DNA of 64,000 nucleotides from contig NZ_LMPZ01000002.1 of assembly GCF_001424025.1 (NCBI RefSeq), positions 850,310 to 914,309 on the forward strand, written 5' to 3'. This DNA comes from Brevundimonas sp. Leaf363. Lineage in GTDB: Bacteria > Pseudomonadota > Alphaproteobacteria > Caulobacterales > Caulobacteraceae. This document shows positions 62,732 to 64,000 of the stretch, in pieces. Below the pieces are notes generated by a model. That model saw only the letters and a list, made by a program, of their open reading frames with translations. It made no database searches and was not told the origin of the DNA. Position 1 is the stretch's first letter. Each line of letters begins with the position of its first letter. Made by a program: the position numbers and the translations under genes.

Positions 62732-63421
62732 ATGCACCAAGAGTCCGACCGCATCCAGAACTGGACGTGGAAAGCCATGAGCGAGCCGGATAAAGCCGCG
62801 CTTAGGCCACACACATACGAGCGCCTGTTGGCGCAAGGCGACATCCTCATGCGGACAGATGACCACGTCGACGTGGTCTATTTCCCGATATCGGCCGACT
62901 TAGCCAGTATTGTTCGGTTGGAGGACGGCAGCGCCGGGATGGTGACGACCGTCGGGCGGGAGGGTCTGACCGGGCTCGCCGCGTTCCTGGCCAATGAACG
63001 GCTAGGCTGGGACATCCAGGTGCAGATTGGCGGTCACGCGTGGGGCCTTCCGGCCGACGTCCTCCGCCATCAGGCCAAAGTCAGCCCGGACCTCGCGGAG
63101 CAGCTGCTTCAGCTTACCCACACGAGCCAGGTCCAGGCCGCCAGAACCGCGATCTGCAATCTCCGCCACTCGGTGAAGCATCGCCTCGCTCGCTGGCTCC
63201 TGTCGACGCAGGACCGCACGGGCCAGAGCCAGTTCCGGACGACTCAGGAAGAAGTGGCACTTCTCCTCGGCGTCCAGCGCACGACTTTGAACGCCGCCTT
63301 CCAAACGCTCGAAAGCATAGGCGGCGTCAGGATTGGCCGCGGAAACATCCGCGTGGTGGACCGGAATGCCCTGCGTGTCGCGGCGTGTGAATGCTACTGC
63401 GCTAGACACGTATCGGCATAA
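62732..63421 (+). CDS. Crp/Fnr family transcriptional regulator
   Basis: A 229-residue regulator with an N-terminal cyclic-nucleotide-binding-like beta roll (VDVVYFPISADLASIVRLED to GGHAWGLPADVL) and a C-terminal winged helix-turn-helix (FRTTQEEVALLLGVQRTTLN). The Fnr iron-sulfur cysteines are absent. The start at 62732 is preferred to a further ATG at 62777, which has GGAAAG upstream but would shorten the first strand. It stands divergent from the ligase gene across a 173-base gap in which I see no clear operator. The effector is unknown. Confidence 0.85.
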   Translation: MHQESDRIQNWTWKAMSEPDKAALRPHTYERLLAQGDILMRTDDHVDVVYFPISADLASIVRLEDGSAGMVTTVGREGLTGLAAFLANERLGWDIQVQIGGHAWGLPADVLRHQAKVSPDLAEQLLQLTHTSQVQAARTAICNLRHSVKHRLARWLLSTQDRTGQSQFRTTQEEVALLLGVQRTTLNAAFQTLESIGGVRIGRGNIRVVDRNALRVAACECYCARHVSA

Positions 63422-63465
63422 CCCGCGCGTTGCTCTGCGCTGCGCTCCGCCGGTTACCAAACGGA

Positions 63466-63490
63466 GGAACGGCCATCTCTGCAGAGAGTT
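63466..63490 (+). promoter_or_regulatory. EcfG-like promoter upstream of DUF3606
   Basis: GGAAC at 63466-63470, 16 bases, AGTT at 63487-63490. The -35 is perfect and the -10 has one mismatch. It lies 25 bases before the ATG. Weak evidence alone, but DUF3606 genes are often stress-induced in this group. Confidence 0.35.
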
Positions 63491-63514
63491 GTTGAGCGCG
63501 AAGGGAGACAGCGC

Positions 63515-63694
63515 ATGTCCGACGACAAATCCAAGACCGGCGGCCAGGACCGCGAGCGGATCAGCCTAAGCGAGGACTACGAGGTCCGCGACTGGACGGC
63601 CAAGTTCGGCGTCACCGAAGAAGAGTTGAGGGCGGCCGTCGCGAAAGTCGGGAACGGCGTCGACGCCGTTCTGAAAGAGCTGCGCGGCCAATGA
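63515..63694 (+). CDS. DUF3606 domain protein
   Basis: A 59-residue protein, MSDDKSKTGGQDRERISLSE followed by YEVRDWTAKFGVTEEELRAA and the end GVDAVLKELRGQ. This is the DUF3606 pattern of a small helical domain found in alphaproteobacteria. GAAGGGAGA precedes the ATG. Its stop overlaps the next start (ATGA). Function unknown. Confidence 0.85.
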   Translation: MSDDKSKTGGQDRERISLSEDYEVRDWTAKFGVTEEELRAAVAKVGNGVDAVLKELRGQ

Positions 63695-63930
63695 CCATGA
63701 AGCTGTTCCGCATCGTGGTGCATGGCCCCGGCGGTGACCGGACGATCCGCGTGCCGTCACCCACTGAGGTGCAGGCTGGGGACGCCGCCGCTCCGCTGAT
63801 GGCCGAAGGCGACGCGATCGTTTCGGTCGAGGAAGAGCTCGACGCCAGTCAGGTCGCGGACGCCGCGCCACCCAAAACCCAGGCCGAGGAACTAACGCCC
63901 GTCACGCCCGGCGCCGCCGCCGCCGACTAG
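63691..63930 (+). CDS. Small hypothetical protein coupled to DUF3606
   Basis: A 79-residue protein beginning MTMKLFRIVVHGPGGDRTIR, with a short beta-rich N-terminal part and an acidic, Ala/Pro-rich C-terminal tail (DAAPPKTQAEELTPVTPG). It is translationally coupled to DUF3606 through ATGA; a second ATG follows two codons later. No family recognised. Confidence 0.6.
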   Translation: MTMKLFRIVVHGPGGDRTIRVPSPTEVQAGDAAAPLMAEGDAIVSVEEELDASQVADAAPPKTQAEELTPVTPGAAAAD

Positions 63931-63934
63931 CGCC

Positions 63935-64000
63935 TCAACTCCCGCCGTAGACATGGCGCAACCGCCCATGCCAGCGTCGAGCAGGGCGTTCAGTAGTGGC
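63935..64000 (-). CDS. Possible C-terminal end of a minus-strand gene (cut by window edge)
   Basis: A minus-strand frame without stops enters from the right edge and ends at TGA (63935-63937), reading ERPARRWHGRLRHVYGGS. Twenty-one codons are too few to judge coding potential, so this is tentative; the DNA may equally be intergenic. Confidence 0.2.
   Translation of the reverse strand, partial: ATTERPARRWHGRLRHVYGGS

Overview
The window is GC-rich (roughly two thirds G+C by eye), densely coded DNA from an alphaproteobacterium of the order Caulobacterales, most like Brevundimonas or a close relative of Caulobacter. This rests on a holdfast-type polysaccharide cluster in the order hfsE-hfsF-hfsG-hfsH, an RcdA-family (DUF1465) protein, a DUF1013 TrcR-type regulator, an EcfG-type general-stress sigma factor, an aa3-type subunit IV, and a tig-clpP-clpX-lon block. 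No insertion sequence, CRISPR array, rRNA or recombinase was seen. It reads as a chromosomal core segment with a few accessory patches.

Layout. 0-7.3 kb: two transglutaminase-like proteins, an N-formylglutamate amidohydrolase, an NtrC-family sigma-54 activator, a DUF4153 membrane protein and an M3 oligopeptidase. 7.3-13.2 kb: a cytochrome oxidase subunit IV, then the proton-translocating transhydrogenase operon (pntAA-pntAB-small membrane protein-pntB) running into cupin and DUF1801 genes, an acyltransferase and a VOC protein. 13.4-20.8 kb: purE-purK, a diguanylate cyclase, ubiX with partners, trcR, a secreted cyanovirin-N/crystallin-like protein, a quinone oxidoreductase, DUF1192, and rcdA behind a consensus-like sigma-54 promoter. 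20.9-28.1 kb: an L,D-transpeptidase, rpmE with a terminator-like leader, an ABC exporter, a GATase and a hybrid kinase. 28.2-39.2 kb: a lower-GC FkbM-like methyltransferase, hemF, dipeptidase, trmL, the cytochrome bc1 operon petABC, tandem M28 peptidase lipoproteins and a small lipoprotein.

39.2-44.8 kb, minus strand: a translationally coupled holdfast-type operon (hfsE, hfsF, hfsG, hfsH plus one more glycosyltransferase), next to tRNA-Ser(GCT). 45-47.7 kb: a JmjC-like cupin, an SCP2 protein and an acyl-CoA dehydrogenase. 47.7-51.5 kb: what I read as a general-stress island. An EcfG-type sigma gene and an EgtB-EgtD fusion for ergothioneine synthesis are transcribed divergently from two back-to-back EcfG-type promoters (GGAAC, 16 or 17 bases, CGTT). 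They are followed by KGG-repeat, proline-rich and DUF883-like stress genes that carry near-consensus copies of the same motif.

51.5-60.4 kb: a protein-quality-control block (metallo-beta-lactamase-fold hydrolase, trigger factor, a secreted protein, ClpP, a HAD phosphatase, ClpX, Lon). 60.4-64 kb: tRNA-Val(TAC) with a G-U closing pair, three small unrecognised genes, a 30-residue membrane protein coupled to a stand-alone ATP-dependent DNA ligase, a Crp/Fnr regulator and a DUF3606 gene pair.

Possible links inside the window, all inferred: the sigma-54 activator could act on the rcdA promoter; RcdA is an adaptor for ClpXP, whose subunits are also here; and the EcfG-type sigma factor probably controls both its own gene and the ergothioneine fusion.
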